Source of the DNA: Sulfitobacter sp. SK012
GTDB taxonomy: Bacteria > Pseudomonadota > Alphaproteobacteria > Rhodobacterales > Rhodobacteraceae
Direction of reading: 5' to 3'
NCBI RefSeq assembly: GCF_003352085.1
Contig: NZ_CP025804.1
Coordinates: 4,650,001-4,714,000, forward strand
DNA length: 64,000 bases
Shown here one piece after another: positions 28,239 to 36,907 of this stretch (the stretch's first letter is position 1; each line of letters opens with the position of its first letter). The position numbers and the translations under genes were made by a program. The notes beneath the pieces are model-generated. The model did not search any database and was not told the origin of the DNA. It saw only the letters and a list, made by a program, of their open reading frames with translations.

Positions 28239-29258
28239 TTAATTTGCAGGATCACCCACATCAGAGTCCCAACGTGCCAACAGCCGCGCACGTGTTTCGC
28301 TCGATCCATAAGTTGCGAAGTCGTAATCGATCAACTTGATCGACGCGAGATCGGGCGATTCAGGAGCAACTTCCGCATTGGAGTTTGATGGAACTTGGAA
28401 AGAACCTGTTTCCGGCGCGCGCGATTGAATATCAGCGCGTAGGGCGAACTCGACCCAAGCCTTGGCACCCTCAAAGTTTCGCGCGCCTTCGATGATGCTG
28501 ACAGCACCAACCTCATAGCCCGTCCCCTCGCAAGGTGCGACGGCGACCAATGGGAAGCCCTGCGATGCAAGGTTGACCATATCGTGCATGAAGCCAATCG
28601 AGACACCAGTTTCGCCGCGCGCGGCCGCTTTTGAGGGAGCTGAGCCTGACTTGGTGTATGAGTTTACGTTCTTGCCGATGGTAGCCAATTTGACGAAAGC
28701 TTCATCCTCGCCAAAAAGCTGAACAAATGTTGCAAGTTCAGTATAGGCAGTGCCTGAACTGTTAGGGTTCGCAACCTGAATTTCGCCGACGAAGCGTGGG
28801 TCCTCTAGGTCCGCCCAGCATGCTGGCGGTTCGACGCCTTTTTCGGCCAATATTTCTGAGTTGTATGCCATAGCCAAAGCACCGGCATATATGCCAACTG
28901 TTTTGCCATCGGAGATGGACGACATGTTCTGTGCCCAACCAAGCAAATCCGATGTATCAACGCCCGAAGGCTGGGTCAGCCCTTCCTCTGCTGCGATCAA
29001 ATGCGGATCGCCGGTGCCACCCCACCAAACGTCGATCTTTGGGTTGCCTGATTCAGCCCGGATCTGCGCAAGTGTTTCGCCAGTTGATTTACGGACCATC
29101 AGCACGTCAGCGTCAGGGTTTTCAGCTTCAAATGCCGCGACCATCAAGTCGCACCAATCTTGTTCAGCGCTACAGACAACGCTGATTTCATCAGCAGATG
29201 CGGCGGTTGCGCCCGCAATCATCAATGCCGCTGATGAGACCAAACCAAGTTTATTCAT
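28239..29258 (-). CDS. Periplasmic substrate-binding protein, AfuA/FbpA family
   Basis: 339 residues. ATG 29258 is chosen: GGGAGGAAG lies just upstream and the protein then begins with a Sec signal peptide (MNKLGLVSSAALMIAG, cleavage after ATAASA near residue 23). The mature start EISVVCSAEQDW and the block STGETLAQIRAE, then PKIDVWWGGTGDPHL, match the AfuA/FbpA-type ABC binding proteins. The pair of adjacent tyrosines that ligates iron in FbpA is not apparent. Some members (AfuA) are known to bind sugar phosphates rather than iron. The divergent two-component system suggests induction by the ligand. Confidence 0.88.
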   Translation of the reverse strand: MNKLGLVSSAALMIAGATAASADEISVVCSAEQDWCDLMVAAFEAENPDADVLMVRKSTGETLAQIRAESGNPKIDVWWGGTGDPHLIAAEEGLTQPSGVDTSDLLGWAQNMSSISDGKTVGIYAGALAMAYNSEILAEKGVEPPACWADLEDPRFVGEIQVANPNSSGTAYTELATFVQLFGEDEAFVKLATIGKNVNSYTKSGSAPSKAAARGETGVSIGFMHDMVNLASQGFPLVAVAPCEGTGYEVGAVSIIEGARNFEGAKAWVEFALRADIQSRAPETGSFQVPSNSNAEVAPESPDLASIKLIDYDFATYGSSETRARLLARWDSDVGDPAN

Positions 29259-29395
29259 GTCTTCCTCCCAGAAGTATTTCACGCCACCACGGATGTGTCC
29301 CCGGTCGGCTTGGTCAGGATAGTGAGCGATGACGAAAACGTAGACCGAACATACATTAACAATGCTACAGGCCGGGATGTATCTCGTTAACAGAG

Positions 29396-29419
29396 TTACA
29401 AAGCGTCGCTGCTTTGTAA
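29396..29419. promoter_or_regulatory. Inverted repeat between the importer and the two-component genes
   Basis: TTACAAAGC and GCTTTGTAA form perfect 9-bp arms around GTCGCT. The site is central in the 237-bp gap between divergent starts 29258 (minus) and 29496 (plus), next to a GTTAACAGAG stretch. It is a candidate binding site for the adjacent OmpR-type regulator or a transcript hairpin. Confidence 0.5.
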
Positions 29420-29495
29420 TATTTGAAACGATAAAGCTGAGACTGTGGGGCAGATTGCCGGTAGTTAGATAATCAGGTCGACGGAAAGCTAATAA

Positions 29496-30224
29496 ATGAA
29501 TCGCGCTAAGATTGGGATTGTGGACGACGAAGTTGGGATGCGCGATGCGCTTGTCGCGTTGCTGACCGAAAATCATTTCAATCCGGTGCCCATGGAAAGT
29601 AGCGCTGATTTTTTGGTGATCCGTAAGTCGGTCGACTTCGATCTGGTACTGATCGATTTGCAGCTAAAGGGCGAAAGTGGCCTCGAATTGGCCATGAACA
29701 TTCGCCGTAACAGTGACTTGCCTATCGTGATGTTGACAGGTCGTGGCGATGAGACCGACAAGATTGTTGGGCTCGAAATCGGCGCTGATGACTATCTGCT
29801 CAAACCCTTCAATCCACGCGAGTTGATTGCACGCATTCGCGCCGTTCTGCGCAGGTATGGTAAGTCGACCGCCATGTCATTGCCATCGCCAGTAAGTGAT
29901 CAAGAGACCGCTTTAGGGAGGCTGGTCGTAGACCGGGTGAACAAGATCGTTAGCACGCAAGATGGCATTGTAGTGCCACTGACAAATGCCGAGTACCGCT
30001 TGCTCGACTTCTTTCTTGATCGGCCTAATGAGGTCATCCCACGTGTTGATTTGCTTGCAGAAATTGGCAGCGATCTGACACGCTATATGGACCGCACAAT
30101 TGATGTTCTGATCCTCCGTCTTCGGCGCAAGATTGAGGAAAACCCCTCCAAGCCAGTCCACCTGCAAACCAGACGCGGACAAGGATACATCTTTGTCACG
30201 GGCAACGAAGGATCAGGCTATTGA
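29496..30224 (+). CDS. Response regulator, OmpR/PhoB type
   Basis: 242 residues. The receiver domain has acidic pair D10-D11, phospho-acceptor D54 in VLIDLQLKG, Thr81 in VMLTGRGDE and Lys103 in YLLKPF. The C-terminal half is a winged-helix effector domain ending RRKIEENPSKPVHLQTRRG, with QGYIF at the tail. It is co-transcribed with the histidine kinase that overlaps its stop, and divergent from the AfuA-type importer it probably controls. Confidence 0.92.
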   Translation: MNRAKIGIVDDEVGMRDALVALLTENHFNPVPMESSADFLVIRKSVDFDLVLIDLQLKGESGLELAMNIRRNSDLPIVMLTGRGDETDKIVGLEIGADDYLLKPFNPRELIARIRAVLRRYGKSTAMSLPSPVSDQETALGRLVVDRVNKIVSTQDGIVVPLTNAEYRLLDFFLDRPNEVIPRVDLLAEIGSDLTRYMDRTIDVLILRLRRKIEENPSKPVHLQTRRGQGYIFVTGNEGSGY

Positions 30225-32740
30225 GTTTTTTTAGCCTGCGGACAGTGCGCGGCAGGCTTTGGGCGGCCCTAACGCTATTGTCGGTTGCCGTGTTGTCGGC
30301 CAGCGCAGTGACATGGTTTGCATTGCAACGGGTCGATGCCCGTTTGCAGGATTTGCACAGAGAAACGCTGAGCCAAGTTGCCCAGGCTTTGGACTTGTCA
30401 AAGCGATCAGCGGACTTGGCGACGTCTGCGCCTTATCTTCTCAACCAACGTTCAAATTTTCTGATCGGGCAAGAAGGGGCAAAGTTGCTCACCGTTCTGG
30501 ATCGCGTCCGGACCGATTGGCCAGAGATACCGTTTAGTGATGCCCCGGGTGAACAGCCGCCTGTTTCCGACATTCTGGATAGTATGAACGCAGGGGTTAC
30601 CGATCTCGTTGCAGCGTCGCGCAGTCTTGATGCGTTGCAAGCGCAGTTGCGGCTTCAAACTGCCGTGCTTGGTGTCCTTAGGAACACAGCGACGACCTCG
30701 ATTGCCTCGCCGAATGAAAATGACGCGACGCGTCTCATCTGGTGGTCACTTCAAAGTATGAACGCAGATGCGTTGAACGCCGCTTACGCGGGGAACTTGA
30801 TCGGTGTAGGCGAAGAACAACGCCATTATTTGCGCCAACGAGAAGCGGTAAACACCACTCAACTCACCCAAGAACAAGAGAGCTTTCTTGGGCGGGTAGA
30901 AGCTGCCGTATGGGGCAGTACGGGCGTATTCGAACTTCGTCGTCAAGAACTGTCTCGTAACCTTGCTGCGCAGAATGCGCTCTTTCGAATTCGCCATGAT
31001 GCAAACCGCATCAATGATCTCGCGGGTGAATACGCAGATCAGGCAGAGGCGTTTTTAGCGCGTGAGCGGACGGCCTCATCTCGCACGATCCGAGTGACGC
31101 GCATCTCCGTGTTAGCCATCAGCGCGCTCAGCCTTGTCTTAGCGGTGACTGCGGCACTCTATGTTTCGCGGTACGTCACGTTCAACATCACACGCGTGTC
31201 CGCAGCGATGGTCCGGCTTGCAAACGGAGACCGTGCTAGCGCTCTGCCGCGCCGCCTTGGCGGTAAGGATGAAATCGGAGACCTCTTTCGGTCATTCCGA
31301 AGTTTCCGCGCCAATGCCTTGCGGCTGGACAGATCCAACCGGCAACTTGACCAACGCAACGCTTTATTTGAGAAGGTTTTCACGAACATCTCTGATGGCA
31401 TTGCCATTGCCGACCCAACCGGTCGGGTATCCGCGAGAAACCCTGCATTTGCCAAGATTCTGCACCTACCGGATAGTTCCCAAGAGGTGATCTCATTCGT
31501 CGATTGGCTGCATCAAGGACGTTTTGCGAAAGCGGCACAGAGGATTGACCTAATGCAAGATCATCGTGGATTTTGCGAACTTGTGTCATCAGACGGTCAG
31601 GTCTTGGAGCTGCGTTCAAGCAAATTACCTGACGACGGCCGTGTCTGGCTCTTGGCTGATGTTACAGAGCGTCGCAAGATGTCTGATCGGCTCCAACAAA
31701 TTGACCGCATCGAAACACTGGGTAAGGTCGCGGGTGACACCGCCCATGATTTTGCCAACATCCTGTCCACCATCCGCACCCATGCGCATCTGATTGAAAC
31801 GCGGGGCCACAGCGATGCGAAAGATAGCCTCGATTCAATAGGGAATGCCGTGGATTTTGGCGCGTCTCTGACTGATCGCCTTTTGGCATTTGCCCGCAAA
31901 CAAAGCCTAGCACCAGAGTTGGTAAACCTAAACGTTCTGATCGAGGGCATGGCTGATCTTGTTGAAATCGGCCTCAAACCAAACGCGGAGCTGGATATCT
32001 CTTTACCACTGAAGCCGCTGCATGTTCGCGTGGACCCCGGTCAGTTGGAATCCGCGCTTTTAAATCTGATTTTGAACGCGAATAACGCTATCGCCGACGA
32101 GGGACACATCAAAGTCACACTGGATCAACACAGCACAAGCCAAGCATGCATATTGATAGAGGACGACGGGCACGGCATGCCTTTGGATATTCTGGATCAC
32201 GCGATTGAGCCATTCTTCACAACTCGCGAGGCGGAAGGTGGAACTGGGCTTGGCCTGTCCATTGTATACGGCTTTATCCGGCAAACTGGCGGACACCTGA
32301 ACATAGAAAGTAAAGTAGCGCGCGGTACACAAATTGAAGTACTTCTACCTCTTGCTACGGTTGATAATGAGAAACCGAAAATCGCTATTGCAAAGACATC
32401 CTTGCTTGTTGAAGACGACCCGAAGACGCGGAAAGTTGTCAGGAAACTTCTCGAAGATCTCGGATACGATGTTACTTCGAGTGGGAGCGGTCAGAATGCG
32501 CTGACATTGCTTCAGCAGAACCGTTTTGATTTGCTGCTTAGTGATTTTGATCTAGGCGGGACCATCGATGGTCTTGACCTCATCGAGATGGCCGCGCGCA
32601 CGAAAGCCGCAACAAAAACCATCATCATGTCGGGCAAATCATCAGCCAAGAAAACCGTGCCCGATTACACAGTGTTCATTGATAAACCGGTCACATACGA
32701 AAAACTTGCAGATGCTCTTGAAGTAGAAGAGCATTCGTGA
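30221..32740 (+). CDS. Hybrid sensor histidine kinase
   Basis: 839 residues starting at a TTG that overlaps the response-regulator stop. Order: membrane helix about 12-33; a periplasmic helical sensor region to about 285; a second membrane helix near 295-315; HAMP; a PAS-like domain (FEKVFTNISDGIAIADPTG); a kinase core with H509 in DTAHDFANIL; N-box LILNANNAI; G-boxes DDGHGMP and GGTGLGLSIVYG; and a C-terminal receiver with D775 in LLSDFDLGG. The attached receiver suggests a phosphorelay or self-inhibition in addition to the separate OmpR partner. The sensor may detect the ligand directly or through the binding protein. Confidence 0.92.
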   Translation: MSFFSLRTVRGRLWAALTLLSVAVLSASAVTWFALQRVDARLQDLHRETLSQVAQALDLSKRSADLATSAPYLLNQRSNFLIGQEGAKLLTVLDRVRTDWPEIPFSDAPGEQPPVSDILDSMNAGVTDLVAASRSLDALQAQLRLQTAVLGVLRNTATTSIASPNENDATRLIWWSLQSMNADALNAAYAGNLIGVGEEQRHYLRQREAVNTTQLTQEQESFLGRVEAAVWGSTGVFELRRQELSRNLAAQNALFRIRHDANRINDLAGEYADQAEAFLARERTASSRTIRVTRISVLAISALSLVLAVTAALYVSRYVTFNITRVSAAMVRLANGDRASALPRRLGGKDEIGDLFRSFRSFRANALRLDRSNRQLDQRNALFEKVFTNISDGIAIADPTGRVSARNPAFAKILHLPDSSQEVISFVDWLHQGRFAKAAQRIDLMQDHRGFCELVSSDGQVLELRSSKLPDDGRVWLLADVTERRKMSDRLQQIDRIETLGKVAGDTAHDFANILSTIRTHAHLIETRGHSDAKDSLDSIGNAVDFGASLTDRLLAFARKQSLAPELVNLNVLIEGMADLVEIGLKPNAELDISLPLKPLHVRVDPGQLESALLNLILNANNAIADEGHIKVTLDQHSTSQACILIEDDGHGMPLDILDHAIEPFFTTREAEGGTGLGLSIVYGFIRQTGGHLNIESKVARGTQIEVLLPLATVDNEKPKIAIAKTSLLVEDDPKTRKVVRKLLEDLGYDVTSSGSGQNALTLLQQNRFDLLLSDFDLGGTIDGLDLIEMAARTKAATKTIIMSGKSSAKKTVPDYTVFIDKPVTYEKLADALEVEEHS

Positions 32741-32966
32741 GCTGCCAAAAATAGCGGACGCCATAGTGGGTCCGGTGTCCGGTATTGGTTCAAGATGGGT
32801 GGCTTGGTTTTTTACCGCGCCGATATGGTCACTGTCTGTAACCTACCATCTTCGCGTTGAGCCGCAAAATTAGCCCAAGGAGAGCTTGTTGGTCTGACGT
32901 TTCGATCGCAAGAAACGGCGTTGTTGTTCAGTACTAGTGTGCGTACATTCAAAAAGGGGTAGTTGC

Positions 32967-34841
32967 ATGCAGTATCATTTGAATGGCTTTCGACCCGGTG
33001 ATCCTGCGGTCGCATTACAGACACCATCCGCGACCGATCAAAGCGACGTTGATGTTTTGATCGTGGGGTGCGGCCCGGCCGGCCTGACGCTGGCCGCGCA
33101 ACTTGCCGCATTTCCAGACATCACAACCCGGATTATGGAGCGCAAAACCGGTCCACTTGAAGTCGGCCAAGCTGACGGCATCGCATGTCGCTCAATCGAG
33201 ATGTTTGAAGCCTTTGGGTTCGCTGAACGGGTTCTGAAAGAGGCCTATTGGGTCAACGAAGTCTCGTTCTGGCGACCAGATGCCGAAGGCAATGGCTTGC
33301 ACCGGGCGGACCGCATTCAAGACGTTGAAGACGATCTGTCAGAGATGCCTCACGTCATCCTCAGTCAAGCGCGTATCCACGACTTTTACTTGGATGTGAT
33401 GCGTTATTCTTCGCATCGAATGGAACCTGATTATGACCGCGAACTGATTTCGCTGATCACGACCGAGGACCCGGATTACCCCGTCACCGCGACGTTCAGT
33501 TGCTTGGATACGGAAGGTAAGATTGAAACGATCCGCGCGCGGTATGTCGTTGGCTGTGACGGTGCGCGCAGCGTTGTGCGTAAATCCGTAGGTCAAGAGC
33601 TTATGGGCGACTCTGCGCGACAGCTGTGGGGGGTCATGGACGTACTGGCCGTCACAGACTTCCCCGATATCCGACTTAAGACCGCCATTCAGTCACAAGA
33701 CCTTGGCAGCATGCTGATCATCCCCCGCGAGGGCGGTTATCTGGTACGGTTGTATATCGAATTGGATGCGCTGCAGGGGGAAGAGCGAGCCGCTGATCGC
33801 GACGTATCGCCTGATATGTTGATCCAAAAGGCGCGCGATATCCTCAGCCCCTTCCTTCTCGATGTGAAAGAAGTTGCATGGTGGTCAGCCTATGAAATCG
33901 GCCAACGGGTGTGTGACGCTTTCGATGATGTGCCAGTTGTCGAACGAGGCCAACGCACTCCGCGCATTTTCATCGCTGGTGATGCCTGCCACACGCATAG
34001 CCCTAAGGCTGGGCAAGGCATGAATGTTTCCATGGCGGATGCATTTAATCTGGGTTGGAAGCTTGCGGCCGTTCTGCGCGGTCAGGCAAAGCCAATGTTG
34101 CTGGACACCTATTCGGAAGAGCGCCGCGCCAAAGCAAAAGAGCTGATCGATTTTGATCGTGACATGGCGCGACTGTTCAGCGCAAAACCCAAGAACGCCG
34201 GCGAGGCCGCGCAGTTTCAAATATATTTCAAACGACATGGTCGCTACACCGCTGGTGTCGAGACACGATATGATCCGTCCATCATTACCCGAACAACCAA
34301 GCATCAGACCCTTGCAAATGGACTAACAGTCGGGATGAGATTCCATTCCGCCCCGGTTATTCGATTAGGCGATGGCAAACCTATGCAGCTGGGTCATGTT
34401 TTAAAAGCTGATGGTCGCTGGCGCATATTTGCCTTTGGAGGTGCGGAGGATGTGGGCCAGCCTGGAGGCGGCATCGCTGAGCTTTGCGACTACATTTCAC
34501 ATCCAACTAACCCTTTCGGCGCTACCGTTGGGAAGGGCGAACATGTCGACAGCGTGATTGATGTCCGCGCCATATTTCAAATGCCGCATCAGGAAATGAA
34601 GTTCGAAACGATGCCAAGCCTTTTGCGGCCAACGAAAGGCCTCTACCGCTTGGTCGACTATGAAAAAGTGTTCTGTCCAGATTTCAAAAATGGCCTTGAT
34701 ATTTTTGATCAAAGAGGAATCGATCGACAGAAAGGTGCGCTGGTAATTGTCCGCCCCGATCAATACATCGCTAATGTGCAGCGGATGACCGACTTTGATG
34801 ACCTTGGATTATTCTTTGTCAGCCTCATGAACCCAAACTGA
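32967..34841 (+). CDS. mobA: 3-hydroxybenzoate 4-monooxygenase-like flavoprotein
   Basis: 624 residues. It matches class A aromatic hydroxylases of the phenol hydroxylase group: FAD motif GCGPAG at 34-39, DG motif GCDGARSVVR, GD motif GDACHTHSPKAGQGMN, and a C-terminal thioredoxin-like dimerisation domain. The start MQYHLNGFRPGDP and the tail DIFDQRGIDRQKGALVIV RPDQY closely resemble Comamonas MobA, which converts 3-hydroxybenzoate to protocatechuate with NADPH and O2. ATG 32967 follows AAGGGG; the frame extends slightly upstream. No ring-cleavage genes are nearby, so the product must be used elsewhere. Confidence 0.85.
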   Translation: MQYHLNGFRPGDPAVALQTPSATDQSDVDVLIVGCGPAGLTLAAQLAAFPDITTRIMERKTGPLEVGQADGIACRSIEMFEAFGFAERVLKEAYWVNEVSFWRPDAEGNGLHRADRIQDVEDDLSEMPHVILSQARIHDFYLDVMRYSSHRMEPDYDRELISLITTEDPDYPVTATFSCLDTEGKIETIRARYVVGCDGARSVVRKSVGQELMGDSARQLWGVMDVLAVTDFPDIRLKTAIQSQDLGSMLIIPREGGYLVRLYIELDALQGEERAADRDVSPDMLIQKARDILSPFLLDVKEVAWWSAYEIGQRVCDAFDDVPVVERGQRTPRIFIAGDACHTHSPKAGQGMNVSMADAFNLGWKLAAVLRGQAKPMLLDTYSEERRAKAKELIDFDRDMARLFSAKPKNAGEAAQFQIYFKRHGRYTAGVETRYDPSIITRTTKHQTLANGLTVGMRFHSAPVIRLGDGKPMQLGHVLKADGRWRIFAFGGAEDVGQPGGGIAELCDYISHPTNPFGATVGKGEHVDSVIDVRAIFQMPHQEMKFETMPSLLRPTKGLYRLVDYEKVFCPDFKNGLDIFDQRGIDRQKGALVIVRPDQYIANVQRMTDFDDLGLFFVSLMNPN

Positions 34842-35023
34842 GTTTTCATGGCCTCACTCACACAGCGGGTATTGGCGATACCGCAATAATCGGCAGTAAG
34901 GTTCCGCACGGCAAACTACCAAGTTGGGTTTACCTGACCAACGCGGTGAGATGTCTAGTTTGGGGCCATCAATACAAATGCTGACGTTGGGATGAAACTC
35001 CGCTTTGTCAGAACTCAGCGGCT

Positions 35024-35880
35024 CTAGCTGCGCGAAATCTCCCTAACCAAATCGTTTGTTTCTGGTCTTGTTGCCTGATGCCGGTAGCGTAGGGCCACTA
35101 CCTCACGGGCGAGTTCAATGTCCTTGATCGGGAGCGATACTAGCCCCCGATCAGCTGGGATTGCTGTCGCAGGGAGGATTACGGCTCCGGAGCCCTGCCT
35201 TGCAAGTTCAATCAACCAGTCCACGCGGTTGGAACGATATGCTGCATAAAGGACATGCCCATGACCGGCACACGTCTCATGAAGTGTATCGCGCATCTCG
35301 CAATTTGGCCTGTTTAGCATGCTGGTCTTGGCCAGGTCCGCGAGGGACACCGCGTCCTGGTTCGCCAGAGCGTGGCCGATCGCAACGACAACACGGTACT
35401 CCTCCCGATAGAGAGTATCTATGCGATAGAGCTCGGGGCTCACATTTTCGGCTGTAACGACAATATCGAAATCACCGCCCCGAAGCCCTGAAAACAGAGC
35501 TTCAGATGGTGCGACGATCAATTCGATCTCGGCTTGAGCTAAGCGCGCCCGAAACCGTTCCACGGCCTCTGAAACTTTATTGTGACCAATCGTTTCACCA
35601 ACACCAATTCTGATTGGAACCCTTTCTAGTCTCGTGTGCCTGATTGCCTCAGCCTTAGCTTCCTGAGTTTCTGTGTGAACCCTCTTAAGCCTTGTAAACA
35701 TCAGCTTTCCAAGCGGAGTTAGGCGACAACCCGCACGGTCTCGGATGAACTGTGCGCCACCCAGCTCTGCTTCCAACTTCTTGATGGCAGCCGTGAGAGA
35801 AGGTTGCGACACGTTGGATGCACTTGCGGCGTGCGTCATGGGACAAGGGCATATCGAAATTTGATGCGATGAAACTCAAT
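35024..35880 (-). pseudogene. LysR-family regulator with a damaged N-terminus
   Basis: From ATG 35839 the frame gives 271 residues: most of the HTH (NVSQPSLTAAIKKLEAELG) and a full effector-binding domain. The first recognition-domain strand and helix are missing, because the frame starts at THAASAS. Just upstream, in another frame, 35880 to about 35840 reads IEFHRIKFRYALVP, which resembles the usual LysR start (MEFHQLRYF.AL). About three codons that normally follow (TLNF) are absent and the frame is shifted, and the expected ATG reads ATT. I infer a small deletion with frameshift and start loss. It lies next to the mobA-like gene it may once have controlled. Confidence 0.6.
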
Positions 35881-36630
35881 GCAGGAGACGACCGAGAAAA
35901 CTCAAATTCTTCAGATGCTCACAACACTGGCCCTAATCACAACTACAACAACCGCAAACGCAAACGCAAACGCACAGGAAAACGTCATGAACAACTACAC
36001 TGCCAGCTTTATCGAAATGCCAGCAGCTTTGGGTCAAAGCGAAGCCTTCGCAGAGTTTCTGGCAGGTGCCGCGCTCTAGTGAAGGAAACTGAGCCCGGGA
36101 CCGAGCTTTGGTTTGCGCTGCAAGCTCAAGACACCCTCGCAATCTTTGACGTCATTGTAGATGAGGGTGCCAGAACGGCGCACTTCTCCGGCGCAGTCGC
36201 AGGTGCTTTGAAGGAGAATGCAAACACTCTGGTCAAAGGCGGCTGGGAGGCGGGTGTTGTCGCCAACATCAATAACGCCAACGTGCTATCGGCGAAAACA
36301 CCTGTTGACCTCTACACAGCGACAACTGCCACATATATCAAGCTAGAAGCCGCACCGGGCCAGAGTGAGAGATTGGCCGCCCTGCTAACCGCCGTAGGCC
36401 CGATTGTTGCTGACACAGAACCCAAGACGCTGTTCTGGGTGGCACTGCAAATCGACGAAAACAACTTTGCGATCTTCGACATCTTTGCAGATAACTTTGG
36501 GCGCGAAGCCCACTTTGCAGGTCAAGTTTCTGAGCCGCTGAACACCCAGTCAGACGACCTTGTTGCTGGCGGTTGGGACGCAGGTGTCGTGGCAAATGTC
36601 AGTAACTTCGATATCCTCGCGATCAAGTGA
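35879..36630 (+). pseudogene. Exported protein with two ABM-like domains, broken by a frameshift
   Basis: The frame from ATG 35879 encodes a signal-like N-terminus (LTTLALITTTTTANANA) and NNYTASFIEMPAALGQSE, then stops at TAG near 36077. The other frame continues at once with LVKETEPGTELWFALQ and runs to 36630. Adding one G in the GCCGCGCTCTAG region would restore LAGAAALVKETEP. The joined product holds two tandem repeats, each ending GGW..GVVANV with FAIFD or LAIFD inside, as in antibiotic-biosynthesis-monooxygenase/quinol-monooxygenase barrels. Three GCAAAC hexamers at 35954-35971 encode the Ala-Asn run. A sequencing error cannot be excluded. Confidence 0.7.
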
Positions 36631-36642
36631 AACAGGTAACAT

Positions 36643-36684
36643 GAACGATTGCGCCCGACACGATAGGCTTGGGCGCAATCGTTC
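36643..36684 (+). terminator. Rho-independent terminator
   Basis: GAACGATTGCGCCC and GGGCGCAATCGTTC form a 14-bp perfect stem with a 14-nt loop, starting 12 bp after the ABM-gene stop. CAACTTCTTTTTGTTTG follows on the plus strand as a U-rich tail. It would end the ABM transcript. Confidence 0.8.
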
Positions 36685-36907
36685 CAACTTCTTTTTGTTT
36701 GTTGTTTTGGGGTGTCGGATAACTCTATGCGAAGATACCGACTACCATAGTCAGTCAAGCTACCATTTTCTAAAATTGGCGCAGCTGGAAATAGCACGTG
36801 CCTCGGGTGTTTAGTTCTCCTGAAAATCAGTTTTAGATCAAACTTGGAGTTCCGCTGGTTTCACAGACCACTCCTTTTGGTTAATGAACAGTGCTGCCCC
36901 CTTAGAA

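Noticed and set aside
28239..29576. A 445-residue version of the AfuA-type binding protein.
   Set aside because: The extension lacks a ribosome binding site and would cross the divergent promoter region; ATG 29258 has GGAGG and a signal peptide.
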